Source of the DNA: Comamonas badia DSM 17552
Lineage (GTDB): Bacteria; Pseudomonadota; Gammaproteobacteria; Burkholderiales; Burkholderiaceae_C
Assembly (NCBI RefSeq): GCF_000484635.1
Contig: NZ_AXVM01000003.1
Location: 1-64,000, forward strand
Length of the DNA: 64,000 nucleotides
Direction of reading: 5' to 3'
Program-made: the position numbers and the translations under genes
Notes under the pieces: generated by a model
What the model was told of the DNA's origin: nothing
Databases searched by the model: none
What the model saw: only the letters and a program-made list of their open reading frames with translations
In this document: one piece after another, positions 46,253 through 54,349 of the stretch
Layout: each line of letters opens with the position of its first letter
Numbering within the stretch: position 1 is the stretch's first letter

Positions 46253-46283
46253 ATTATCAATGGTTATTCTATTGCCGAATAAC
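46253..46283 (-). promoter_or_regulatory. Palindrome and -10 box upstream of the porin gene
   Basis: Arms GTTATTC and GAATAAC, 7 bases apart, perfect, ending 29 bases before the porin ATG. On the minus strand they are followed by GATAAT, a good -10 box with 19-40 bases to the start; the palindrome then covers the -35 region. This is the layout of a repressor or activator site, regulator unknown. Confidence 0.45.
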
Positions 46284-46381
46284 GATCGCCGCCCATTAGC
46301 CGATGCCTATCACATGCAAGCTGCATCCCGGGCGTGGTTTTTTCCTCACACCTGCGCCCGCGTGCGGCTGGCGCAAGCGAA

Positions 46382-47911
46382 CTACGGCGCCTTGCCGCGG
46401 CGGCGCGAACCCCAGGCGGCCAGCGCCGCGACCAGGCCCAGCGCCCACAGCGGCGCCAGACCCCAGCGCCCGGCCCAACGGGCATAGAACGTGGCGCCAC
46501 CCGACACCCCCTCTACCGCCGAGCCGAGCACCGCCCGTGTCATGGAGGGCAACCGCGCGGTCACACGGCCGCGATGGTCAACGACGGCCGTCGCTCCCGT
46601 GTTGGTCGCGCGCACCATAGGCCGCTGGAATTCCAGCGTGCGCATGCGGCTGATGGACAGGTGCTGCGCGATCGCCACCGTGTCGCCAAACCAGCCGATG
46701 TTGCTGAAATTGACCATGATCGTCGGCGCCAGCGCCGGATCAAGAAAGCGCCGCGCCAGTTCTTCGCCGAAAAGATCCTCGTAGCAGATGTTGGGAGCAA
46801 TGCGCTCGCCCGCCCACGCCAACGGCGACTGGCCCACGGCCCCCCGGTTGAAGTCTCCGAGCGGAATGTGCATGAGCTCGGTGAACCAGCGAAAGAACGG
46901 CGGGATGAACTCGCCGAACGGCACCAGATGGTGCTTGTCGTACTCATACGGCGCCTGCCGGCCGGCGGCAAAGCCGAGCACGGAATTGGTGTAGCCCGCA
47001 TTCGGATTGCCGAGCGCAATGCCCACGAGCAAGGCCTGTTGGCCTTCACGGTAGCGCGCCGTCACACCCTCCAGATAGCCGGGCTCCAGTTCCTGTGGCA
47101 GCAGCGGGATCGCGGTCTCGGGCGCCACCACCAGCTGCGCCGTGGCCGAACGGATGTGCTCGCCATACCAGGCCAGCGCCAGCGGCACCCCGCTGCCGGG
47201 CTGAAATTTTTCGTCCTGCGGAATATTGCCCTGCAGCAGTGCCAGCGTGATCGGTGCATGCACCTCGATGCGCGCGTCCATCGCGTTCTGGACCCACCCG
47301 GCCAGCTGCCAGAGCAGCGCCACGACCGCGACGCCGCCCCACCAGCGCGGCCGGCGCGCATCGGCTGCCCGCACCCGTGCCAGCAGTGCGGCCAGCCCCG
47401 CCGCCGCCGCGGTGATGCCATACACCCCCACCGTGGGCGCCAGCCGGGCCAGCGGGCCATCAATCTGCGCATAGCCGCCCGCCCCCCAGGGAAAGCCCGT
47501 CCACCACTGCCCCCGCGCCAGCTCCGCCAGCAGCCACAAGAATGCAAAAACAAGAGCTGCCAGCGCTTTATGGGCGGGCGCTACAGCATGAAAATAGCCA
47601 GAAACCACGGCGTAATAGCTGCCAAGAAAAATCGCCAGCCCCAGCACCGCCAGTGCCGCCAGCGGCGCCGCCAGGCCGCCGTAGGTGTGCATGGAGATGA
47701 ACAGCCACCAGAACACACCCGTCAGCCAGGCCGTCGCAAACACCCAGCCGCGCAGGGCGGCGGCGCACCAGCCCGGCGCCGTGCGCAGCAGATGTACCAG
47801 CAGCGCCAGCGAGGCGATCTGCAGCCACCACGAGGGCGCGCCGCTGCCAGGGAGGGCGATCGATGCCGCCTGCGCCAATCCGGCCAGCAGCGCCGCGAGC
47901 AGCGCCTTCAT
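46382..47911 (-). CDS. lnt: Apolipoprotein N-acyltransferase Lnt
   Basis: A 509-residue inner-membrane enzyme that adds the third acyl chain to lipoproteins. About seven N-terminal helices are followed by a nitrilase-like periplasmic domain with the catalytic triad: Glu in LVVAPETAIPLLP, Lys in YDKHHLVPFGEFIP and Cys in NICYEDLFGEE. A C-terminal helix ends in a basic tail (AWGSRRRGK). It overlaps corC by 4 bases, the usual corC-lnt pairing. A type D repeat copy lies in the sequence for a membrane helix boundary (HAVAPAHKALAALV). Confidence 0.95.
   Translation of the reverse strand: MKALLAALLAGLAQAASIALPGSGAPSWWLQIASLALLVHLLRTAPGWCAAALRGWVFATAWLTGVFWWLFISMHTYGGLAAPLAALAVLGLAIFLGSYYAVVSGYFHAVAPAHKALAALVFAFLWLLAELARGQWWTGFPWGAGGYAQIDGPLARLAPTVGVYGITAAAAGLAALLARVRAADARRPRWWGGVAVVALLWQLAGWVQNAMDARIEVHAPITLALLQGNIPQDEKFQPGSGVPLALAWYGEHIRSATAQLVVAPETAIPLLPQELEPGYLEGVTARYREGQQALLVGIALGNPNAGYTNSVLGFAAGRQAPYEYDKHHLVPFGEFIPPFFRWFTELMHIPLGDFNRGAVGQSPLAWAGERIAPNICYEDLFGEELARRFLDPALAPTIMVNFSNIGWFGDTVAIAQHLSISRMRTLEFQRPMVRATNTGATAVVDHRGRVTARLPSMTRAVLGSAVEGVSGGATFYARWAGRWGLAPLWALGLVAALAAWGSRRRGKAP
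47548..47599. repeat. Degenerate type D repeat copy inside lnt
   Basis: ACAAGAGCTGCCAGCGCTTT then ATGGGCGGGCGCTACAGC and AAAATAG. Matches the core AGCTGCCAGCGCTT...GCGCTACAGC of the type D family but lies within coding sequence. Similarity may be partly chance. Confidence 0.4.
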
Positions 47912-48801
47912 CCGTCCTGCGCTGCGTCGGCTGCCGCGTCCTCGGCGACACGCGTGACCTTGAACCAGCGCACCGCCCCACCCTTGTTGTGCAGCACGGT
48001 GAACAGCAGGCCGCCAAGCCGCAGCGATTCACCCCGGCGCGGCATATGGCCGAGCTCGTGCGCGATCAGGCCGCCGATGGTGTCGAACGCCTCATCCGGA
48101 TCGGAGCCCTTGACCTCGCACTCGAAACTCTCGGCCACGCGTTCGATCGGCGTGTCGCCGCTCACACGCCAGCTGTCGTCGGCCAGCGCGAAGATGTCGC
48201 CCTCGGGCTCGTCCTCGGTATCGAACTCATCCTCGATCTCGCCGACGATCTGCTCGATCACATCCTCGAAAGTGACGAGACCCGCGGTGCGGCCAAACTC
48301 GTCCACCACGATGGCCATGTGGTTGCGCGTGGCGCGGAACTCGCGCAGCAGCGCCTGCAAATCCTTGTTCTCGGGCACGAACAGCGCCGGGCGCACCAGC
48401 GTACGCAGATTGAGATCGGGCGAGCGCTGCAGCTTGAGCAGGTCCTTGGCCAGCAGAATGCCGACGATGTTGTCGCGCGCGCCCTGCACCACCGGAAAGC
48501 GCGAATGCGCGGTGCGGATGACCTGCATCACCAAGGCTTCGCGGTCGGTGTCTATGTCCAGCACGTCCATGCGCGGCGCGGCCACGAGGATGTCCGCCGC
48601 CGTCATCTCCGCCATCTGCAGCACGCGTTCGAGCATGACGCGCGAATCGGTGTGGATGACCGCGTTGTCCTCCGCCTCGGCCAGCGTGGCAATCAGCTCG
48701 TCGGTGGTTTCGGGGCGGGGGTGGAGAAATTCCACCAGGCGCTGCAGCAGCGTGCGCTTGTCGTCCTTTTCAGGAGCCTGCGCAGGGTTGGGGTCGGACA
48801 C
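47908..48801 (-). CDS. corC: CorC/HlyC-type CBS-domain protein
   Basis: A 297-residue cytoplasmic protein. N-terminal segment PGRETTDELIATLAEAED-like (PETTDELIATLAEAEDN), two CBS domains (about 70-200, MLERVLQMAEMTAADILVAA, HSRFPVVQGARDNIVGILLA, NHMAIVVDEFGRTAGLVTFE) and a C-terminal transporter-associated domain (about 215-290). Homologues influence Mg2+/Co2+ efflux and sit before lnt. The start is uncertain: I used the GTG at VSDPNPAQAPEK, which matches relatives as I recall; an ATG 17 codons upstream is possible. Confidence 0.9.
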   Translation of the reverse strand: MSDPNPAQAPEKDDKRTLLQRLVEFLHPRPETTDELIATLAEAEDNAVIHTDSRVMLERVLQMAEMTAADILVAAPRMDVLDIDTDREALVMQVIRTAHSRFPVVQGARDNIVGILLAKDLLKLQRSPDLNLRTLVRPALFVPENKDLQALLREFRATRNHMAIVVDEFGRTAGLVTFEDVIEQIVGEIEDEFDTEDEPEGDIFALADDSWRVSGDTPIERVAESFECEVKGSDPDEAFDTIGGLIAHELGHMPRRGESLRLGGLLFTVLHNKGGAVRWFKVTRVAEDAAADAAQDG

Positions 48802-48853
48802 GTGGGCGTGCAAAAGTCGATGGGAAGACAAGGATAGCGGATCGGCCGGCACG

Positions 48854-49336
48854 CTACACCGGCATCGCCGTCGTGCTCTTGACGGTATCGAGCACGAAGC
48901 TGGTCTTGCAATCCTGCACGCTCGGGTGCTTGAGCAGGGTTTCCATCACGAAGCGGCTGTAGTGCGCCATGTCGCGCACCACCACGCGCAGCAGGTAGTC
49001 CATCTCGCCGGTGAGCGATGCGCACTCCACCACCTCGGGCCAGCTCTGCACCGCGGCGCGAAAGACGTCCATGGGATTGCGCTTGTGCGTCTCGGTGTTC
49101 TTTTCGAGCCGCACGTTGAGGTAGGCCGTGAGTCCCAGGCCCACGGCCTCGGGGCGCACCAGCGCCACGTAGCGCGCAATCGTGCCGCTCTCCTCCAGGC
49201 GCTTGACACGGCGCAGCACGGCGCTGGGGGACAGGCCTACCTGCTCACCTATCAGGTCATAGGTTTCGCGGCCGTTCTCCTGCAAACGGCGCAGGATGGC
49301 CAGATCAAGCTTGTCGAGTGTGCCGGAGCCAATCAT
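48854..49336 (-). CDS. Lrp/AsnC-family transcription regulator
   Basis: A 160-residue regulator: N-terminal helix-turn-helix (about 8-65, LDKLDLAILRRLQENGRETY, GLSPSAVLRRVKRLEESGTI) and a RAM effector-binding domain (about 75-150, ECASLTGEMDYLLRVVVRDM). Such regulators respond to amino acids. It is divergent from an EAL gene and near hpd-phhA; control of those aromatic amino acid genes is a reasonable guess only. Start MIGSGTLDKLDL chosen at the fold boundary. Confidence 0.92.
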   Translation of the reverse strand: MIGSGTLDKLDLAILRRLQENGRETYDLIGEQVGLSPSAVLRRVKRLEESGTIARYVALVRPEAVGLGLTAYLNVRLEKNTETHKRNPMDVFRAAVQSWPEVVECASLTGEMDYLLRVVVRDMAHYSRFVMETLLKHPSVQDCKTSFVLDTVKSTTAMPV

Positions 49337-49497
49337 GGCGCAGGATTTTATGAAAAATCGGCAATCTCGATCCATGCCTACCGCAATCCTGCGCAATCCG
49401 GGGTGTCTGGCGCACAATGCCGCAAGATGCACTGTCGCAGCCACGCCCGGGATGACCGCTCCCGCACCGTACCACCGACACAGAGGCGGCTCACGCA

Positions 49498-51153
49498 ATG
49501 AACCGGATTCGCAAGCACCTGAGCGGTCACGCCAGGCCCTACGCCACCGGAATCGGCATGGGAGTGTTCCTGCTCGGCATGCTGGGAACGCTGGCCCTCG
49601 TGGCTCGGGTGCAACTGCAGGCCATCGCCACGTCTCAGGCCGCGCTGGTGGAACGCCTCGATGCCGTCGCCGAGGAAGCCGGCAGCCTGCTCGACCGGCT
49701 GAACGAAAAGTACGCTCCCGACTGCACGACCACCCACCTGGTGGAGCTGCGCAACCTGTTGTTCGAAACCCGGTTCCTGCGCGACATCGGGCTGCTCAGC
49801 GAGCATGGCGCCGTTTTCTGCACCACCGGCTTCGGACGCTGGGAACGCCCGTATCTGCCGCCGCCTGAAAAGCTGCACACGCTGCGCCTGCCCGACGGCC
49901 GCACGCGCCAATTCATATTCGACATGCCCACCCGTGTCGGCGGCGAACGGCTGCCAGCGACGATCGCCTGGCAAGGCCGCTTCAACGTGGTAATCGACCC
50001 CTTTGTCCTGGGCGATCTCTACCGGCGGGGCGCCCAGATGCTCTGGTTTCTCGAAACTGACGGCAGCGTCACCCCGGTAGGCCCGGAGAAGCCGCAGCCG
50101 CCCGCGGCCCTGCGCACGCTGCTGCAACGCGACGCACTGGCAGCGACCGGGCAGCCGCAGGCCTACTACGCCTGGCGCGAAGGGACGTTCGTGGGCACAA
50201 GCCTCTCGCTTCGCAGCCGGATCGCCGCGCAGACCCACACCCCGCTGGCCCATGCGCTGCACGAGCAGGCACCGACCCTGCTGATGCTGCTGGGATTTTC
50301 CGCGCTGCTGGGCGTCCTGTCGGGCGTGGTGGCACTGCAGCGCCTGCTGCATCTGGGCTCGCTGAACGCGCGCATCCGCACGCTGCTCGACCCGACCCAC
50401 CTGCGCTGCGTGTACCAGCCCATCGTGGACATCCACACCGGCAGGCCGGTGGGCTGCGAGGTGCTGATGCGCATCCAGGACGGCGCCGAGACGCTGATGC
50501 CCGACACCACCATCCCCGCCATCATGCGGGGCGGCCTGACCTGGCAGCTCGACGCCAGCGTGATGCGCCAGGGCCTGGCCGAGCTGCTGACCTGCACGCT
50601 GCCGCCGGGCGGCTTCAAGGTGGCATTCAACCTGTTCCCGCAGAACATCCGCTTCGCCGAGATCCACGCGCTGCTGGCACCACTGCAGCACCGGATCGCC
50701 GAGGCCGGCATCCAAATCGACCTGGAAGTGACGGAATACAACTACGACCGCAACGTGATCGCCGAAGTGGACCAATGCCGCGCCGCGGGCTACCAAGTGT
50801 CGGTGGACGATTTCGGCACCGGATATTCCAACCTGGGCAGCATCAAGCGCATCGCGCCGAACTACCTGAAGATCGATAAATCCTTCGTCTATGACATGGA
50901 GGATGCCTCCATCCGCTCCAGCCTGATCCCCGAGATCGTGGGCATCGCCCACGCCATAGGCGCGCAGCTGATCGCCGAAGGGGTGGAGAACCTGCGCCAG
51001 GTGGAACAGCTGCGCGCCCACGGTGTGCAGTACGCCCAAGGCTATTTCTACGCCCGGCCGCTGCCGCTGAGCGCCTTCCGGCAGTATCTGCGGGACGCCC
51101 TGCCGGACAAGATTCCTGCGGAAAACTGCACGATTGATAAAAAATTCACCTGA
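49498..51153 (+). CDS. EAL-domain phosphodiesterase with periplasmic CSS-like sensor
   Basis: A 551-residue inner-membrane protein: helix about 18-40, periplasmic domain (about 41-255), helix about 258-285, then EAL domain (295-540). The periplasmic part has the length of CSS-motif sensors, but the Cys-Ser-Ser is DCTTTH, with a second Cys at AVFCTTGF, so the redox pair is partly kept. In the EAL domain the motif itself is EVL (CEVLMRI); LFPQNIRF, LEVTEYN, DDFGTGYSNLGSIKR, LKIDKSFV and AEGVEN are conserved, so c-di-GMP hydrolysis is likely. There is no GGDEF domain. Confidence 0.92.
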   Translation: MNRIRKHLSGHARPYATGIGMGVFLLGMLGTLALVARVQLQAIATSQAALVERLDAVAEEAGSLLDRLNEKYAPDCTTTHLVELRNLLFETRFLRDIGLLSEHGAVFCTTGFGRWERPYLPPPEKLHTLRLPDGRTRQFIFDMPTRVGGERLPATIAWQGRFNVVIDPFVLGDLYRRGAQMLWFLETDGSVTPVGPEKPQPPAALRTLLQRDALAATGQPQAYYAWREGTFVGTSLSLRSRIAAQTHTPLAHALHEQAPTLLMLLGFSALLGVLSGVVALQRLLHLGSLNARIRTLLDPTHLRCVYQPIVDIHTGRPVGCEVLMRIQDGAETLMPDTTIPAIMRGGLTWQLDASVMRQGLAELLTCTLPPGGFKVAFNLFPQNIRFAEIHALLAPLQHRIAEAGIQIDLEVTEYNYDRNVIAEVDQCRAAGYQVSVDDFGTGYSNLGSIKRIAPNYLKIDKSFVYDMEDASIRSSLIPEIVGIAHAIGAQLIAEGVENLRQVEQLRAHGVQYAQGYFYARPLPLSAFRQYLRDALPDKIPAENCTIDKKFT

Positions 51154-51220
51154 ATCCTGAGCCAACACGCACCTACAGTACACGGCATTCATTTCTTCAC
51201 GCAGACAGGAGACACCCGTC

Positions 51221-52336
51221 ATGACCGCCGCCATGCCCGCCAGCACCATCCACGAAACCGCCAGCCGCGAAAACCCCATGGGGCTGATGGGCTTCGAGTT
51301 CGTCGAGTTCGCCTCACCCACCGCCGGCGTCATCGAGCCCCTGTTTGAAAAGCTCGGGTTCAGCCCCGTGGCCAGGCACCGCTCCAAGGACGTGGTGCTG
51401 TACCGCCAGGGCGGCATCAACTTCATCCTGAACCGCGAAAAGAGCAGCCAGGCCGCCTACTTTGCCTCCGAGCACGGGCCGTCCCCCTGCGGCATGGCGT
51501 TCCGGGTGGAAAACGCACCGTATGCCTACAAGCGCGCGCTGGAGCTGGGCGCGCAGCCCATAGACATCCCCACCGGCCCGATGGAACTGCGCCTGCCGGC
51601 GATCAAGGGCATAGGCGGCGCGCCGCTGTACCTGATTGACCGCTTCCGCGACGGCGAGACGATTTACGACATCGACTTTGAATGGCTGCCCGGCGCCGAC
51701 CCGCATCCACGCGGCCACGGCCTCAGGGAAATCGACCACCTCACGCACAACGTGTATCGCGGGCGCATGGGCTTCTGGGCCAGGTACTACGAGCACTTGT
51801 TCAACTTCCGGGAAATCCGCTATTTCGACATCAAGGGCGAATACACCGGCCTTACATCGAAGGCCATGACCGCGCCCGACGGCAAAATCCGCATCCCGCT
51901 GAACGAGGAAGCGCGCCAGGGCGGCGGCCAGATCGAAGAATTCCTGATGCAGTTCAACGGCGAAGGCATACAGCACATCGCGATGAGCTGCGACAACCTG
52001 ATCGAGGTGGTGGACCGCCTGCAGATGGCCGGCGTGCCCACGCCGCCCGCGCCCAACCAGGCCTATTACGACATGCTGGCCACGCGCCTGCCCGGCCATG
52101 GCCAGCCGGTGGCCGAGCTGCAATCGCGCGGCATCCTGCTGGACGGCACCACCGCCGACGGCCAGCCGCGCCTGCTGCTGCAGATTTTCTCCACCCCCAT
52201 CATGGGCCCGGTGTTCTTCGAATTCATCCAGCGCAAGGGCGACGAGGGCTTTGGCGAGGGCAATTTCAAGGCACTGTTCGAATCGATCGAGCGCGACCAG
52301 GTGCAGCGCGGCGTGGTCGGCGGCAAGGAGGCCTGA
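51221..52336 (+). CDS. hpd: 4-Hydroxyphenylpyruvate dioxygenase
   Basis: A 371-residue non-heme Fe(II) enzyme turning 4-hydroxyphenylpyruvate into homogentisate. Two VOC domains; iron ligands: His in [13 protein letters not shown], His in [13 protein letters not shown] and Glu in [13 protein letters not shown]. The C-terminal helix [17 protein letters not shown] closes the site. CAGGAG lies 10 bases upstream of the first ATG; later in-frame Met residues exist. Followed after one base by phhA with ribosome site AAGGAG inside the hpd end. Confidence 0.97.
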   Translation: MTAAMPASTIHETASRENPMGLMGFEFVEFASPTAGVIEPLFEKLGFSPVARHRSKDVVLYRQGGINFILNREKSSQAAYFASEHGPSPCGMAFRVENAPYAYKRALELGAQPIDIPTGPMELRLPAIKGIGGAPLYLIDRFRDGETIYDIDFEWLPGADPHPRGHGLREIDHLTHNVYRGRMGFWARYYEHLFNFREIRYFDIKGEYTGLTSKAMTAPDGKIRIPLNEEARQGGGQIEEFLMQFNGEGIQHIAMSCDNLIEVVDRLQMAGVPTPPAPNQAYYDMLATRLPGHGQPVAELQSRGILLDGTTADGQPRLLLQIFSTPIMGPVFFEFIQRKGDEGFGEGNFKALFESIERDQVQRGVVGGKEA

Positions 52337-52337
52337 G

Positions 52338-53168
52338 ATGGCCGTCCAACCCGTGGTCTATGGCGAGGGCACGCGCCCGCCGCGCGGCGACTACGCCCGC
52401 GCCAATGACGACTACACCTGCGCGCAGGACTGGGCTGCGTACACCGAGCAGGATCACGACACCTACCGGCGTCTGTACGAGCGCCAGAGCGCGCAATTGC
52501 CGGGGCTGGCCAGCCAGGCCTTCATCGACGCCCTGCCGCGTCTGGGCGCCAAGGAACGCATCCCGCGTTTTGACGACATCAACGAACAGCTCCACAAGGC
52601 CACGCGCTGGGAGCTCGTCGCGGTGCCCGGCCTGATTCCGGAAGAACCCTTCTTCTCGCTGCTGGCCCACCGCAAATTCCCGGTCACCGACTGGATCCGC
52701 AAGCCCGAGGAGTTCGAATACATCGTCGAGCCCGACGTGTTCCACGACCTCTACGGCCACGTGCCCATGCTGTTCAACCCGCACATCGCGGACTACATGC
52801 AGAACTACGGCGAAGGCGGTCTGAAGGCGGCTCGCCTGGGTTCGTGCGAGATGCTCTCGCGCCTGTACTGGTACACGATTGAATTTGGCCTGATCCGTGA
52901 AGCCGGGAATCTGCGGGCCTATGGCGCCGGTATCCTGAGCTCGGCGGGCGAGCTGCCTTATTCGGTGCAAAGCCCCGAGCCGCAGCGCCGGCCGCTCGAC
53001 CTTCTGCGCACCATGCGCACGCGCTACAAGATCGACAGCTACCAGCAGACCTACTTCGTGATCGACAGCTTCGAGCAGCTGTTCGAAATGACAGCCCGGG
53101 ACTTCACGCCGCTGTATGCGCAGATGCAGGGCATGCCCGAGTTCGCGGCCAATGCCGCCGGCGGATGA
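52338..53168 (+). CDS. phhA: Phenylalanine 4-monooxygenase PhhA
   Basis: A 276-residue tetrahydropterin-dependent hydroxylase, phenylalanine to tyrosine. Iron ligands: two His in FHDLYGHVPMLFN and Glu in WYTIEFGLIRE. Pterin-site sequences GAGILSSAGELPYS and DSFEQLFEMTARDFTPLY are present. No pterin carbinolamine dehydratase (phhB) adjoins it. Coupled to hpd, it makes a Phe/Tyr catabolic pair; the tyrosine aminotransferase is elsewhere. Confidence 0.96.
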   Translation: MAVQPVVYGEGTRPPRGDYARANDDYTCAQDWAAYTEQDHDTYRRLYERQSAQLPGLASQAFIDALPRLGAKERIPRFDDINEQLHKATRWELVAVPGLIPEEPFFSLLAHRKFPVTDWIRKPEEFEYIVEPDVFHDLYGHVPMLFNPHIADYMQNYGEGGLKAARLGSCEMLSRLYWYTIEFGLIREAGNLRAYGAGILSSAGELPYSVQSPEPQRRPLDLLRTMRTRYKIDSYQQTYFVIDSFEQLFEMTARDFTPLYAQMQGMPEFAANAAGG

Positions 53169-53198
53169 GCCTGCGCGGCGCACCGCGCCGCAGCCGCG

Positions 53199-54164
53199 TC
53201 AGCCTTGGGACGCAAGCCCCGGAGGGGCGCCTTCGCCTTCTGTTTGCTCGAATACCGTGCTGGCGCCTGCGGGCAGCAGCTCGATGACCGCCACCAGTCC
53301 CGGCACGGCGGCCATCAGCTCGGCCTCGACCGCGGCGCGCTGCGCCGCGGCATGCCCCAGGGTCCAGCCCTCGGGCACATGCATGTGCAGCTGCACGAAA
53401 CTGCGGCTGCCTGCGCGACGAGACCCCAGGTTGTCAAACCGGACGGCACCCTGGCTCGCCTGGGCATGCCGCTCCAGCGCCGCCTGAACCCGCGCCAGCA
53501 ATTCGGGCGACAGCGCCTCGTCCATCAGCCCCTGCGAGGCCTGCCACACCAGCGAGCCGCCTTCCTTCAGGATGTTGAGCGCCACGGCCAGCGCCACCAC
53601 CGGGTCCAGCCAGTGCCATCCCGTGGCACCCGCGAGCAACAGGCCCAGCACCACGCCGGCGGAGGTCCACACATCGGTGAACAGATGGCGCGCATCACCC
53701 TCCAGCGCGACCGAGCGGCGCGACCGCGCCGCACGCAGCATGCCCCAGGCGAGCAGGCCATTGAACACCGAGCTGATCACCGACAGGCCCAGGCCCCAGG
53801 AAAGCTGCTCCAGCGGCTGCGGATGCATGAGCCGGACGATGGCGGCCCAGACGATGGCCACCGCCGCGCCGACCACCAGAATGCCTTCAAAGCCCGAGGA
53901 AAAATATTCGGCCTTGTGGTGCCCGAACGGATGCTCGGCATCGGCCGGGCGCGCAGCGACGGTAACCATCGCGAGGGCGAACATGGCGCCCGCCAGGTTC
54001 ACGAACGATTCCAGCGCATCCGACAGCAGACTGACGGAACCGGTGACCCACCACGCCAGCGTCTTGAGGACGATGGTGAGCACGGCGACCACGACGGAGA
54101 CCTGCAGCCAGCGGCGCGGCGTGATCCGGTCGATGGCTCTGGGTACGGGCGACGTCTGAAGCAT
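53199..54164 (-). CDS. Cation diffusion facilitator (CDF) family metal exporter
   Basis: A 321-residue transporter with six helices (about 18-215). Metal sites: helix 2 SLLSDALESFVNLAGA (DxxxD/N), HPFGHHKAEYFSSGFE, and helix 5 DARHLFTDVWTSAG (HxxxD). The cytoplasmic C-terminal domain follows (RFDNLGSRRAGSRSFVQLHM). Helix-2/5 residues D/N and HxxxD resemble the iron/zinc FieF-type group; the exact metal cannot be fixed. Start MLQTSPVPRAI was preferred over an upstream alternative start. Confidence 0.9.
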   Translation of the reverse strand: MLQTSPVPRAIDRITPRRWLQVSVVVAVLTIVLKTLAWWVTGSVSLLSDALESFVNLAGAMFALAMVTVAARPADAEHPFGHHKAEYFSSGFEGILVVGAAVAIVWAAIVRLMHPQPLEQLSWGLGLSVISSVFNGLLAWGMLRAARSRRSVALEGDARHLFTDVWTSAGVVLGLLLAGATGWHWLDPVVALAVALNILKEGGSLVWQASQGLMDEALSPELLARVQAALERHAQASQGAVRFDNLGSRRAGSRSFVQLHMHVPEGWTLGHAAAQRAAVEAELMAAVPGLVAVIELLPAGASTVFEQTEGEGAPPGLASQG

Positions 54165-54349
54165 GGGAACAGGGAAAGGACAGACCGTAACACGCATTGG
54201 GCGACCCTGGGCGATCCTGGAAAAAGAGTGTTGCGAAGTGCGCTATTGCCCCGTCGGGCGCACGCAGTTGGTGCTACAACGCACCCATGGCGCTGCAACT
54301 TTGCAGCGCGGCCCGACTCCCAAAAGAAGGGTTTGTCACAGGAGGTCAT

